A stretch of 64,000 nt of DNA from NCBI GenBank assembly GCA_947039455.1, contig CAMQZB010000004.1:39990-103989 (forward strand), in the 5' to 3' direction. A program made the translations under genes and the position numbers. Source of the stretch: an uncultured Clostridia bacterium. GTDB lineage: Bacteria; Bacillota; Clostridia; Christensenellales; CAMQZB01. This document shows positions 46,216-55,803 of the stretch, one piece after another (position 1 is the first letter of the stretch; each line of letters starts with the position of its first letter). The notes under the pieces were generated by a model. The model saw nothing but the letters and a program-made list of their open reading frames with translations. It did no database searches and was not told the origin of the DNA.

Positions 46216-46251
46216 AAGAATCATCGTGTTTTAGGGTGGTTCTTTTTTTTT
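46216..46251 (+). terminator. terminator of the cobalamin riboswitch expression platform
   Basis: AAGAATCA pairs with TGGTTCTT (one G-U) followed by a T9 run, 67 bp before the first structural gene. It lies 150 nt after the aptamer, so the aptamer probably acts through an intermediate anti-terminator. Confidence 0.65.
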
Positions 46252-46318
46252 GGTGAAAAATCCAAAAAGATACTGAATGTAGGAAATGGAAAAATATTAG
46301 TTTAGGAGATTTTGAATT

Positions 46319-49300
46319 ATGAGAAAAGTTAGTAAAAGAGTATTAAGTGTAGCGCTTGCAATGGTGCTTGTGATAGGGTTTGTGTTCACGGGAATGCCAG
46401 CTTTTGATTTTACGGTATTTGCAAGTGAGCTTCCAGCCATTGATCCAACTACTGGAATTTTGAACGTTGAAAACACGAACAAAGACATGGTTTTAATAAA
46501 AGTAAATTTCGCTCACAACGGACAACCGTTAGAAGGAGCAGAGGCAGGTTATATTTTCGCGGAACAAAAAGAGTTTGTTGAGTGGTTTGATTTAAAAGCC
46601 TATGGATTAGGTGCGTTAAATCAATATAAAACAGTGAACGGTGTGGAGGTTTTAATAAAAAGACCTACAGCATTGCATGCAATAATTATGTTACATGAAA
46701 ACGAGTTGGTGAACAACCAACATGGCGTTCCTGAATCAGAATTAAAAACATTAGATGACTTTTTCCAAATCGAAAATGGCGTAATAACTAAATTTTGGGG
46801 AAATGCAACTTCATCAACAGCTTTGCTGATAAACGATACTTTCCCATGTGTGGAAGGCGGAGAAAAAGCAACCCCTGACAAAATTTTATTAGAAGATAAC
46901 TTAGTTTTAACTGTAGGAACTTTCAATAATAATTCATTTAAAGAAACAGGTGAGTTCTTGTATTTTAATAGCAATAATAATACGGTTATTGAAGCTGGAA
47001 CTGCAACTGAATTTAATTTACAAGGCACAAAAATTTCGGAAGTAATGGTAAATGGAAGTGCAAGCAAAACGGGGGACGATCTTTTACCAAATGTTTGGGA
47101 GAGATTGACCATTGGTTACGCAACGCAAATTGACATGGCTCATGGAACTTTTGTGGAAATCAAAGCTAAAGACATTGATACGGTAAATAGCACGGTATCA
47201 GTGAAAATTCCTACTGCTGGGTACTATTATATAATGGCATATGACAAAAACCACGGAAAAGATAACGCAGTTTTCGCTCCAGCAGTAATTCCTATCCAAG
47301 TAATGGGAGAAGCGGATTTTGCTATAGCTAAAGCAAGAACACTTCGAGAAAGTCAAATTAGAAGCGAGTTCCGTGATAATGTAGACTACCAAGAAAATTT
47401 ATATACAGCTACGGAATTTTCTAAATTAATAAAAGCAAGAGACAATGCAATTAATTCTTTGAGATATGAAAATACAGTGGAAAGCATAATGGCTGTTACC
47501 CCTGACTACCCAATTTATCCAACGGTTATGACAATAGTTCAACAGGCTGAAATAGCACAAGCAAAAACTGTTAAAATAGCGGAAGTTCAAGGAAAATTTC
47601 AAACTGACTATAGTGTTTCTGAGTATACGGACAAGAATTTTCGAATTATTATGAATGAAAAAGCCACAATCGTAGATGAGATACAAGATATAAAAAACAT
47701 TGAAGATGTTGCGATATTTATTCCAAAATATCCAACCGCAATAAGTAAATTGCCATTAACTATTAATAGAGAAGAAAAAGACGCTATGAAGAAAGAAGTA
47801 GCGGATTATTTAGATATAACGGAATATAGAGCATCAGACAAAGCTGAAATAGCAGAAATAATTGCAAGTGCGGAAAACTTTATTGACGCCACTGCAACGG
47901 AAAACCGTACTGCTAATGTTGGAAATGTGAAAAAAGTATTTGATAAAGTAGATGAAACAAAAACTTTGTTGTTTGGTATTGAAACGGATTATGACCTAAC
48001 GCAAATTGAAAATGGTTGGGTGAATTTCCGTGGTAATAGCGAAAACATGGCTGTTGTTGATTATGATTTTTCAACAAGTGAAAAGGAAAGCGAATTGCTT
48101 TGGAAAAAGAAATATGGGTCATGGATGGGCGGATCTCCAAGTGTGCAAATTATAGTAGACGATGCCTTGATTTTTGTATCTTCAAAAACTATTATTAAGC
48201 TTGACTTGCTAACGGGCGAGCCTGTTAGAAACGAAAAGGGTGAAGCTGTGGAAGGAACTATGGTGGAAAGTTCAAACTGGGGCTACACTCCACCGATTTA
48301 TGCTCGTGGCATGATAATTTGCGGATTAGCTAACGGCACGGTGCAAGCGTTTGATGCGGAAACACTGGAGTCGCTTTGGGTTTATACTGATCCACTTGGG
48401 GGACAATCTTTGACACCAATTGCTTATTCTGACGGAAATATCTATACTGGGTTTTGGAACTTGGAAGAAGGCGACGCTAACTATGTTTGTATAAATATTG
48501 AAGATGAAAACAAAAATAGCACTAACGAAGAAAAGATTGCAACATGGAGCCACACAAACAAAGGCGGTTACTATTGGACTGGCGCACTTGTTGTTGGCGA
48601 CTATCTAGTTGTTGGTTCGGACAACGGAGAAAGGGAGTTTGCGGAAGAAGATATCAATGCAAATTCAACATTATTTGTGTTTAATAAATACACAGGAGCG
48701 GTGGAACATAGCTATCAAATCAGCGGTGACCAACGTTCAGGAATAGCATACGAAAGTGGCAATATATATTTCACCACAAAAAACGGATATATACACAAAG
48801 GCGCAATAAATGAAAACACGGGAGCGATTACAAACCTAAAATCAGTAAAAGCACCATTTGGATCAGAGCTTACAAGCACGCCAGTAGTTTTTGACGGAAG
48901 AATGTATCTAGGTGGCGGTTCAGGAGTGGGAAGTGGCGGTGCTGTGATGGTGCTAGATGCCAATAACCTAACGGAAATTTACCGTGCAAGTATGCCCGGT
49001 TACGGACAAGGTTCAATCTTGCTGTCAACTGTGGATTATAAAAAACCAGGTGACGATGTTTATATCTATTCCACATACAATTCATACCCAGGCGGTATTT
49101 CAATGCTAGTTGACAACAAAAATATAACAAGCAATGAAAAATCTGAAATGGTGGATATATACATACCAGAAAGTGCAGATCAAAACTATGGAATAACAAG
49201 TATTATTGGAAGCGGCAATGGAGTTTTATATTACAAAAACGACTCAGGAAACGTATTTGCCGTAGGTAATAAAACGGCTAACTCAGATGTTGGTGAAGTA

Positions 49301-49771
49301 ATTCCAATTAAAGAAAACCACATTGTTTTAAGTTCTATCATGGCTGAAATGAAGTCAAATGGAATGAAAATCGTAACTGCAGACCTGTCAGCGGTGGGGT
49401 ATATAACAAGAGATATTCTGGAAATGCAACAAAAAACAGGTAAAGATTTAGTATTGAAATTTAAACAAGGACAAGTTTTGATAACTGCAGAAATGGCGAA
49501 AAGCATAGATTATGAAGAAGTAAATTATGACTTTGACCAATTAATTCAGCTGTTTGGGGCGGACATTGCCATTGATACAGTTCCAATTCCAATGCCAGAA
49601 AAAACGGAAGTTGAGGCAACTCATGAAGAGTATATAAATACAAAATTAATCAATATTACGCTAATAACTCTAGCGGTTGCAGCAGGAGCTGGTGTGGTTG
49701 CCACAGCAACAGTATTGACAATACAAAAAAAACGTAGAAAAGTATCAAATATAGATAAGAACAAAAATTAA
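46319..49771 (+). CDS. surface protein with signal peptide, PQQ-like beta-propeller and C-terminal membrane anchor
   Basis: First gene of the B12-riboswitch operon, 1150 aa. A signal peptide covers residues 1-36 (VLSVALAMVLVIGFVFTGMP). Residues about 40-335 are beta-rich. Helical, FIVAR-like segments (AKARTLRESQIRSEFRDNV) lie at about 335-560. Residues about 590-1010 resemble a PQQ/outer-membrane-assembly-type propeller with repeats such as GTVQAFDAETLESLWVYTD and SDGNIYTGFWN. A further small domain precedes a membrane helix at about 1110-1135 and a basic tail (QKKRRK). The protein is therefore displayed outside the cell. Its role in B12 uptake is not known; a binding or docking platform is possible. 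Confidence 0.85.
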   Translation: MRKVSKRVLSVALAMVLVIGFVFTGMPAFDFTVFASELPAIDPTTGILNVENTNKDMVLIKVNFAHNGQPLEGAEAGYIFAEQKEFVEWFDLKAYGLGALNQYKTVNGVEVLIKRPTALHAIIMLHENELVNNQHGVPESELKTLDDFFQIENGVITKFWGNATSSTALLINDTFPCVEGGEKATPDKILLEDNLVLTVGTFNNNSFKETGEFLYFNSNNNTVIEAGTATEFNLQGTKISEVMVNGSASKTGDDLLPNVWERLTIGYATQIDMAHGTFVEIKAKDIDTVNSTVSVKIPTAGYYYIMAYDKNHGKDNAVFAPAVIPIQVMGEADFAIAKARTLRESQIRSEFRDNVDYQENLYTATEFSKLIKARDNAINSLRYENTVESIMAVTPDYPIYPTVMTIVQQAEIAQAKTVKIAEVQGKFQTDYSVSEYTDKNFRIIMNEKATIVDEIQDIKNIEDVAIFIPKYPTAISKLPLTINREEKDAMKKEVADYLDITEYRASDKAEIAEIIASAENFIDATATENRTANVGNVKKVFDKVDETKTLLFGIETDYDLTQIENGWVNFRGNSENMAVVDYDFSTSEKESELLWKKKYGSWMGGSPSVQIIVDDALIFVSSKTIIKLDLLTGEPVRNEKGEAVEGTMVESSNWGYTPPIYARGMIICGLANGTVQAFDAETLESLWVYTDPLGGQSLTPIAYSDGNIYTGFWNLEEGDANYVCINIEDENKNSTNEEKIATWSHTNKGGYYWTGALVVGDYLVVGSDNGEREFAEEDINANSTLFVFNKYTGAVEHSYQISGDQRSGIAYESGNIYFTTKNGYIHKGAINENTGAITNLKSVKAPFGSELTSTPVVFDGRMYLGGGSGVGSGGAVMVLDANNLTEIYRASMPGYGQGSILLSTVDYKKPGDDVYIYSTYNSYPGGISMLVDNKNITSNEKSEMVDIYIPESADQNYGITSIIGSGNGVLYYKNDSGNVFAVGNKTANSDVGEVIPIKENHIVLSSIMAEMKSNGMKIVTADLSAVGYITRDILEMQQKTGKDLVLKFKQGQVLITAEMAKSIDYEEVNYDFDQLIQLFGADIAIDTVPIPMPEKTEVEATHEEYINTKLINITLITLAVAAGAGVVATATVLTIQKKRRKVSNIDKNKN

Positions 49772-49828
49772 TTGTTCATATATAAAATAGATTAATAAAA
49801 AGTTGATGATCGCATTGTGGAGGAAATA

Positions 49829-50749
49829 ATGAACAAAAAAATATTAAGTATAGCGTTATCCCTTATTTTGATGCTAGCAGTATTTACAGGCTGTGTTGCT
49901 GGGGAATCGGATATAAATAAAGACGAAAACAATGGTGATTTACATGACATAATAGAAACGCCCGTTGTCCCAACTTCTGAACCTACTGCTGAACCTATAA
50001 CTACTAAAGCTCCAACGGGTGGCGGTGGCGGTTCTGGTGGCGGTGGAAGCGGTGGAAGTGGCGGAGGTGGAACTACTCCAGAATTGCCAGAAATAACTAT
50101 TACAATGTCTCTAGAAGCCTTCACTATCGGTTTAGGATATATCATAGAACCAATGTCAGTTACTCTGCCAAAAGGCAAAACCCATACAGCAAAAGAAGCA
50201 CTATTTCAATTTTTTAAAGCTAATGGCGTAACACCAGAAGGCAACGATGACAACGATTACGGTACATACTATATGTCGTCAATTTCAAGTGATAACATAA
50301 ATAAAAGCGGATGTAAAATACCCCAACTATTACTTGACAAAGGTGTTGTGGACCTAGGTTCAGACGCGCTAGAAAAATCATTAGGGCAAGGTGATTATTC
50401 AATCGGCTCAGGGTGGATGTATTCAGTGGACAACAATTTCCCTAGCAAAGGTTTTGCGGATTACCAAATTAATGACGGTGATGTTATGAGAATTCAGTTC
50501 ACAACAGCCTTAGGCTGTGACCTAGTGGGAAGGGGTTTTGTGGAAGGTGACGGACGGTTTTTCGGAAATGCAGGAGATAAAACCGCACTAACTAAATTAG
50601 TGGGAAAAATCAACAGCGAAAACAACATAACAATAAAAAACAGCAACGAATATATAACAGCAATAGAGGTTTTACAGGAACTTAACACATCAGTTGAATC
50701 CGTTGAAACTACTTATAATAATTTAAAAACACAATACGAGAAGAAATAG
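49829..50749 (+). CDS. DUF4430 (transcobalamin C-terminal-like) lipoprotein
   Basis: A 306-aa lipoprotein; I start at ATG 49829 with GGAGG five bases upstream. Cys22 follows a signal sequence (FTGC). A Pro/Thr linker and a Gly/Ser run (64-82) act as a tether. Residues 90-232 are a DUF4430 domain, with GSGWMYSVDNNFPSKG and DGDVMRIQF. The same fold forms the C-terminal beta domain of transcobalamin and intrinsic factor. A helical tail follows. It probably helps bind cobalamin at the cell surface. Eight bp separate it from the next gene. Confidence 0.88.
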   Translation: MNKKILSIALSLILMLAVFTGCVAGESDINKDENNGDLHDIIETPVVPTSEPTAEPITTKAPTGGGGGSGGGGSGGSGGGGTTPELPEITITMSLEAFTIGLGYIIEPMSVTLPKGKTHTAKEALFQFFKANGVTPEGNDDNDYGTYYMSSISSDNINKSGCKIPQLLLDKGVVDLGSDALEKSLGQGDYSIGSGWMYSVDNNFPSKGFADYQINDGDVMRIQFTTALGCDLVGRGFVEGDGRFFGNAGDKTALTKLVGKINSENNITIKNSNEYITAIEVLQELNTSVESVETTYNNLKTQYEKK

Positions 50750-50757
50750 GTAAATTT

Positions 50758-52653
50758 ATGAAAAAAGCGAACTCAATAATCGGAATAATCCTTGTGATTG
50801 CACTAATATTCACTGGACTATCAACAAAAACAGCCGTAGCATATGGTGACGAGAATTTTAATAGAAAAGATATTTTTGCGGTTGATAGTTTAATTGAAGA
50901 TGTGATTAATTGGAAGAAAAGCAATATGGGCTATGAAGTGACAGAGTCTCTATTTCAAGACGAGTTTTTAGAAATGGCAGGTTCAACTTCAGGGGATTGG
51001 TACGCAATGGCACTTGGTCGATATGGTTATGAGGATAACTACGGAAGTTATCTTGGGGTAATTGATGACTACATTGAAACAGAGTATAAAACTGATGCGA
51101 AACTAGATATTTACAAAGCAACCGAATGGCAAAGAATAGGTCTAGCAATAACAGCAGTTGGCGGAAATCCAAAAGCTTTTTCTAACTTTGAAGGTTCGCC
51201 AATTGACTTAGTGTCGGATGGTTCTTACAATCGTGGTTTAGTGCAAAGCCCAGGTCGACAAGGCATTAACGGTTGGATATACGGACTAATTTTCATGGAT
51301 AGCAAAAGATACGAAATTCCTGATACTGCTAATGACACAAGAGAAGATTTTATTTTGGAATTGTTGAAACTACAGCTAGCGGACGGCGGATTTGCACTTA
51401 TGGGCAATAAATCCGATGTGGACATAACCGCAATGACACTGCAAGCACTAGCACCATACTACAATAGTGAAAGAGAGTTTTCCTATGTTTCAGCAAAAAT
51501 AAAAGACGAAAAAGGTGAGTTTATCCCCCAAGTAAAGACAGTTCGTGAAGTAGTAGATGAAAGTGTTCTGTTTTTGTCAAGTACTCAGAATGAAACAGGA
51601 ACTTTCGCCAGTTGGGGTAGCGAAAACAGCGAAAGTAGTAGTCAAGTAATTCTTGCATTAACAGCGTTGAGAATAGACCCTCACAACGATCAACGCTTTG
51701 TGAAAAACGACAAGTCCGCCATTGATGGATTGTTAACATTCAAGCAAAATGACGGCGGTTTTACACATTCTTATAGTTTCGATAGTGAAAATCCTAATGC
51801 GGTACCAAGTGTTTCCTCGTCAATGGCAAGCGAGCAAGCGCTTTGTGCATTGATTTCCTACGATAGATTTCTTAGTAATCAAAGAACATTCTACGATATG
51901 CGTGAAGATTTCACGGTGGAGGAAATAGCACAAATTAGTGCTGTTGAAAAGTCTATTGAAAGGCTGAACCAAAACTCAACCAAACTAGAAATTCAACAGA
52001 TAGTTTCTACACTAGAAGAAAGTAACATAACGGATTTATCTTATGTAAACAATTATTGGAATCTTTCAGCTTATGCAAAAAAACACCATGTGAAATTGCT
52101 TGCCGAGAAGGAAATCTATCAAGGAAATCAGGAAGAATTAATTGAAAACATTGTGGCATTTACTGATGTGAACGTAAAGCAAGTGGAAGCGTTAATTGAT
52201 TATGAAAATCTTACAACGGAAAATTACGTTGAAGTTGTGCATTTAATGTATTTGCTTGAAAATACCAACGAGTTCCAAAAGAAAAACCAATATAAAACTA
52301 TTGTTGATAAAGCGTATAATCATATCCAATCTATCAAAAGCGAAATTGAATATATTAACATGAAAATCACTACAGAGCTTTATCCATTTAGCAAATTATC
52401 CTTAAAAGACAAGGCAGTTTGCGAAGAAATTTTCAATAGATACGAAAATTTAAGCCAAGTAGATAAGGGTGAAGTAACACACATTGATGATTTAATAAGA
52501 GCGAAAACTCAGCTTGACAATCTCACAACGGCATGGATTATAGGTGGTGGTCTATCAGCAATTTCACTTGTAGTTATTGCGATTGTTGTTATTAGAATTA
52601 GAAAAAGACAAAAAGTGAAAAGAAGTATGGAAATGGAAGAAAGTCAGGAGTAA
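50758..52653 (+). CDS. alpha/alpha-toroid (prenyltransferase/squalene-cyclase-like) surface protein
   Basis: The protein is 631 aa with a signal peptide (IIGIILVIALIFTGLST, then AVAYG). Residues about 45-385 form an alpha/alpha toroid with repeated QLADGGFALMG, STQNETGTFASWG and KQNDGGFTHSYS motifs, as in squalene-cyclase-like folds. It lacks an obvious DxDD catalytic acid motif, so it is unlikely to be a cyclase. Helical repeats follow (about 385-590), then a membrane helix (591-613) and basic tail. Flanked by two DUF4430 genes, it corresponds to the alpha6/alpha6 barrel half of transcobalamin-type proteins. Its stop is 2 bp from the next start. Confidence 0.85.
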   Translation: MKKANSIIGIILVIALIFTGLSTKTAVAYGDENFNRKDIFAVDSLIEDVINWKKSNMGYEVTESLFQDEFLEMAGSTSGDWYAMALGRYGYEDNYGSYLGVIDDYIETEYKTDAKLDIYKATEWQRIGLAITAVGGNPKAFSNFEGSPIDLVSDGSYNRGLVQSPGRQGINGWIYGLIFMDSKRYEIPDTANDTREDFILELLKLQLADGGFALMGNKSDVDITAMTLQALAPYYNSEREFSYVSAKIKDEKGEFIPQVKTVREVVDESVLFLSSTQNETGTFASWGSENSESSSQVILALTALRIDPHNDQRFVKNDKSAIDGLLTFKQNDGGFTHSYSFDSENPNAVPSVSSSMASEQALCALISYDRFLSNQRTFYDMREDFTVEEIAQISAVEKSIERLNQNSTKLEIQQIVSTLEESNITDLSYVNNYWNLSAYAKKHHVKLLAEKEIYQGNQEELIENIVAFTDVNVKQVEALIDYENLTTENYVEVVHLMYLLENTNEFQKKNQYKTIVDKAYNHIQSIKSEIEYINMKITTELYPFSKLSLKDKAVCEEIFNRYENLSQVDKGEVTHIDDLIRAKTQLDNLTTAWIIGGGLSAISLVVIAIVVIRIRKRQKVKRSMEMEESQE

Positions 52654-52655
52654 TT

Positions 52656-53201
52656 ATGAAAAAAGATTTAGTTGCTATTGCGGTTGTGGTATTTATTTTA
52701 GTAATATTACTTAGCGGTACGAAAATTCAGTCGGTGGACGATTATTATTTAACCCACATCGATGAAATAACTGATGACAGCGAAACTATCTATATTTCTA
52801 TAGATTGCAAAACGGTTTTGGATAATTGGGATAAGCTAGACGAGAGTCTGCAAAACGAGAAATTCATTCCAGCGGAGGGGATTGTGCTAGAAAAAAGCCA
52901 GTATGTTTTACGCCCTGATGACAATGCGTTTGACGTGTTGGATCGAGCAATACGGCACAATGAAATTCAAATGGAAGCTGTTTATAGTAAGGGTTTCGGA
53001 AGCAACTACGTGAAAGGGATAAATCATTTATACGAATTCAGCTGTGGCGAATTGTCAGGGTGGATGTATAAAGTCAATGGTGAATTTCCAAGCTACGGAG
53101 CAAGTAAGTATGAATTGCAAGACGGAGACTATGTTGAATGGGTTTATAGTTGCGATTTGGGGCGCGATGTAGGAAGTGAATGGGGGGCGCAAACAGCATG
53201 A
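52656..53201 (+). CDS. membrane-anchored DUF4430 (transcobalamin C-terminal-like) protein
   Basis: This is a 181-aa protein. Residues 4-22 form an N-terminal hydrophobic segment without a lipobox Cys, so it is an uncleaved anchor or a signal. Residues about 45-170 are a DUF4430 domain with SGWMYKVNGEFPSYG and DGDYVEWVYS. It is the second beta-domain protein in the operon. Its TGA stop overlaps the EcfT start (ATGA), which ties its synthesis to the importer. It is likely the membrane-proximal cobalamin-handling protein. Confidence 0.88.
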   Translation: MKKDLVAIAVVVFILVILLSGTKIQSVDDYYLTHIDEITDDSETIYISIDCKTVLDNWDKLDESLQNEKFIPAEGIVLEKSQYVLRPDDNAFDVLDRAIRHNEIQMEAVYSKGFGSNYVKGINHLYEFSCGELSGWMYKVNGEFPSYGASKYELQDGDYVEWVYSCDLGRDVGSEWGAQTA

Positions 53202-54079
53202 AATATTTTCACAACTGCCACCCTGTGGTGATGTTCAGTTACCTAATAGGCGTAATATTTATAACAATGTTCACAATGAATCCAATCTTTATCGGAATAT
53301 CATTTCTATGTTCTATATCTTTTACATTCATGCTATTTGGTGCAAAAGAAACAGTGAAATCTTTGCTATTAGCAATGCCAATGATAATCATTATTGCATT
53401 AACAAATCCACTATTTGTTCACAAAGGCGAAACGGTTTTATTTTTTCTAAACAATAATCCAATGACACTAGAAGCAATGATATACGGATTATTCGCAGCA
53501 CTAATGTTAGTTTCAGTGTTCTATTGGTTCAAGTGTTACAACAGATTAATGACCAGTGATAAGTTTATATATTTATTCGGACAAGTAATTCCAAAATTAG
53601 CGTTAATGCTATCAATGATGTTAAATTTTGTACCGAAATTCATAAAGCAATTCAAGGCGGTAGACGAGAGTCAAAAAGCCATGGGAATATATTCAGGCAG
53701 TTCGTATACAGATAAGATAAAATGCAAATTTAGAGTATTATCAAGCTTAATAACATGGAGTTTGGAAAACTCAATTGAAACAGCTGACTCAATGAAAGCC
53801 CGTGGATACGGATTGAAAGGTCGAACAAGTTATAGTGTTTTTCCTTGGAAAACTAGCGATAAATTGTTAATGAGCTACTTCGGTGTAATGATAATAATCG
53901 TGACGGTGGGATTATTTACAGGATATGCGGACTTTGATTATTATCCAAAAATCACTAGAATGTCATTTGAAATTATTCCAATATTACTATATTTTGGCGG
54001 GTTTATTTTGATGTTTACATCTACAATCATGGAAATTAAGGAGAATATGTTATGGCATTACTTGAAATCAAAAATTTAA
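53198..54079 (+). CDS. ecfT: ECF transporter transmembrane subunit EcfT
   Basis: EcfT is the integral membrane coupling subunit of energy-coupling factor importers. The protein is 293 aa with about five to six hydrophobic segments. The two coupling-helix motifs are SQKAMG and SMKARGYG, the second being the canonical Ala-Arg-Gly. I start at ATG 53198, overlapping the preceding stop by 4 bp (ATGA). Its 3' end overlaps the ATPase gene by 28 bp. Confidence 0.9.
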   Translation: MKYFHNCHPVVMFSYLIGVIFITMFTMNPIFIGISFLCSISFTFMLFGAKETVKSLLLAMPMIIIIALTNPLFVHKGETVLFFLNNNPMTLEAMIYGLFAALMLVSVFYWFKCYNRLMTSDKFIYLFGQVIPKLALMLSMMLNFVPKFIKQFKAVDESQKAMGIYSGSSYTDKIKCKFRVLSSLITWSLENSIETADSMKARGYGLKGRTSYSVFPWKTSDKLLMSYFGVMIIIVTVGLFTGYADFDYYPKITRMSFEIIPILLYFGGFILMFTSTIMEIKENMLWHYLKSKI

Positions 54080-55731
54080 CATTCAAATACAACGGCGGAA
54101 AAGATAATGCACTTGAAAAGGTTAATCTAACAGTAAATGAGGGTGAATTTGTAGTGATTTGTGGCGAGTCAGGTTGTGGAAAAAGCACACTGTTGAAAAT
54201 GCTGAAAAAACAACTTGCCCCTGCAGGAGAAAAAACAGGCGAAATCTTATACGACGGTGTAGAAGTTGACGGTCTTCAAGAACGTGTTTCAGTAGCAGAG
54301 ATTGGCTACGTAATGCAAAATCCCGACAATCAAATCGTAACTGATAAAGTGTGGCATGAACTTGCTTTTGGGCTAGAGAGTATGGGCGAAAAAACTGATG
54401 TAATACGCAGAAAAGTAGCGGAAGTATCAGGGTTTTTCGGAATTAATAGTTGGTATAGGAAGAAAACTTCAGAGTTGTCGGGCGGACAAAAACAACTAGT
54501 AAATTTAGCGTCAATTATGGTAATGAATCCACGATTACTAATACTGGACGAACCCACAAGTCAACTAGACCCAATCGGTGCAATGGAATTTATATCAACC
54601 TTGCAAAAAATTAATATTGAGCTTGGAATGACTGTAATTTTAGTTGAACATAGGTTAGAAGACGTTTTTCCAATAGCGGACAAAGTTGTGGTAATGGATA
54701 AATCTAATATTTTAATGACAGATACCCCAACAAATATAGGTGCAAATTTAAGAAAAATTTCTACTCATAAAATGAACCTAGCAATGCCAACCGCAGTGCG
54801 AATTTTCGGACAGCTAGACTGTGATTGTGCCTGTCCAATTACTATTAAAGAAGGCAAGAATTTTTTGAAACGCAATTTTGAAAACAAAATCCGTTCTATA
54901 GAAGTGCAAACTGAAACTAACGAAAACAAAAATGTTGCATTGGAAATTTCTGAAGGATATTTTAGGTATGAAAGAGAAACGCCTGATGTTTTAAATAATC
55001 TTTCTTTAAAAGTTTATGAAAATGAATTCATGTGTATTTTGGGAGGAAATGGTTCGGGGAAAACCACAACTTTGAAAATTCTTTCAGGATTAAAGAAACT
55101 CTACAAAGGCAAACTACGTATTTGGGGCAAGAAAATAAAGGAATATAAAGGCACGGAGCTTTATAAAAACAACATATCCTTTCTACCGCAAAACCCTCAA
55201 ACGCTTTTTGTTAGAAGTACGGTAATTGAAGATTTAATGGAAGTTGTGGAGATTTTGAAGTTTGACAAAGAAGAAAGCCAAAAACTCATAGACGAAATTT
55301 CGGAAAAACTTGAAATCAGCCATTTACACAATCAGCACCCTTACGATTTATCTGGTGGTGAGCAACAAAAAGTAGCATTTGCTAAAATACTATTAACAAG
55401 ACCAAAAATTATTTTACTAGACGAACCAACTAAAGGAATGGACGCATATTCAAAAAAATCTTTGGCAGAAATAATATACAAGCTAAAAAGCGAAGGAATG
55501 ACGATCTGCATGGTAACTCATGATATTGAATTCGCAGGTGAATTTGCTGATAGATGTTGTATGTTTTTCGATGGACAAATAGTCTCATCAGCACCGCCGA
55601 TTGAGTTTTTCTCAACAAACACGTACTACACAACATCAGCAATGCGAATTTCAAGAGGATTTTTTGATAATTCAATTACCACAAGTATGGTTGTAAGGCT
55701 TTGTAAAAGTAACAATCGAAAATCAAATTGA
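54052..55731 (+). CDS. fused ECF transporter ATPase (EcfA-EcfA)
   Basis: The protein is 559 aa with two ABC domains. Domain 1 has Walker A GESGCGKST at 38-46, Q-loop VMQNPDNQ, signature LSGGQKQL, Walker B LLILDEPTSQLDP and H-loop VEHR. Domain 2 has GGNGSGKTT at 331-339, QNPQTLF, LSGGEQQKVAFAK, IILLDEPTKGMD and VTHD. Both sites look active. Most ECF systems encode the two ATPases separately; here they are one polypeptide. The gene overlaps ecfT. It powers uptake through EcfT and the S component. Confidence 0.92.
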   Translation: MALLEIKNLTFKYNGGKDNALEKVNLTVNEGEFVVICGESGCGKSTLLKMLKKQLAPAGEKTGEILYDGVEVDGLQERVSVAEIGYVMQNPDNQIVTDKVWHELAFGLESMGEKTDVIRRKVAEVSGFFGINSWYRKKTSELSGGQKQLVNLASIMVMNPRLLILDEPTSQLDPIGAMEFISTLQKINIELGMTVILVEHRLEDVFPIADKVVVMDKSNILMTDTPTNIGANLRKISTHKMNLAMPTAVRIFGQLDCDCACPITIKEGKNFLKRNFENKIRSIEVQTETNENKNVALEISEGYFRYERETPDVLNNLSLKVYENEFMCILGGNGSGKTTTLKILSGLKKLYKGKLRIWGKKIKEYKGTELYKNNISFLPQNPQTLFVRSTVIEDLMEVVEILKFDKEESQKLIDEISEKLEISHLHNQHPYDLSGGEQQKVAFAKILLTRPKIILLDEPTKGMDAYSKKSLAEIIYKLKSEGMTICMVTHDIEFAGEFADRCCMFFDGQIVSSAPPIEFFSTNTYYTTSAMRISRGFFDNSITTSMVVRLCKSNNRKSN

Positions 55732-55803
55732 ATTTAATTTCAGTAAAAGTAATATGATATGAAAACTAAAATAATGGAATAAAGAAAAAAAGAGGTAACT
55801 ATC

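Noticed and set aside
50758-52653. Annotation of the toroid protein as a squalene/terpene cyclase enzyme
   Set aside because: No catalytic DxDD-type motif is seen; it is secreted, membrane anchored and embedded in a B12 operon, so a binding role fits better.
53176-53457. 93-aa ORF in another frame at the start of ecfT
   Set aside because: Shadow of ecfT, which has the conserved motifs in the other frame.
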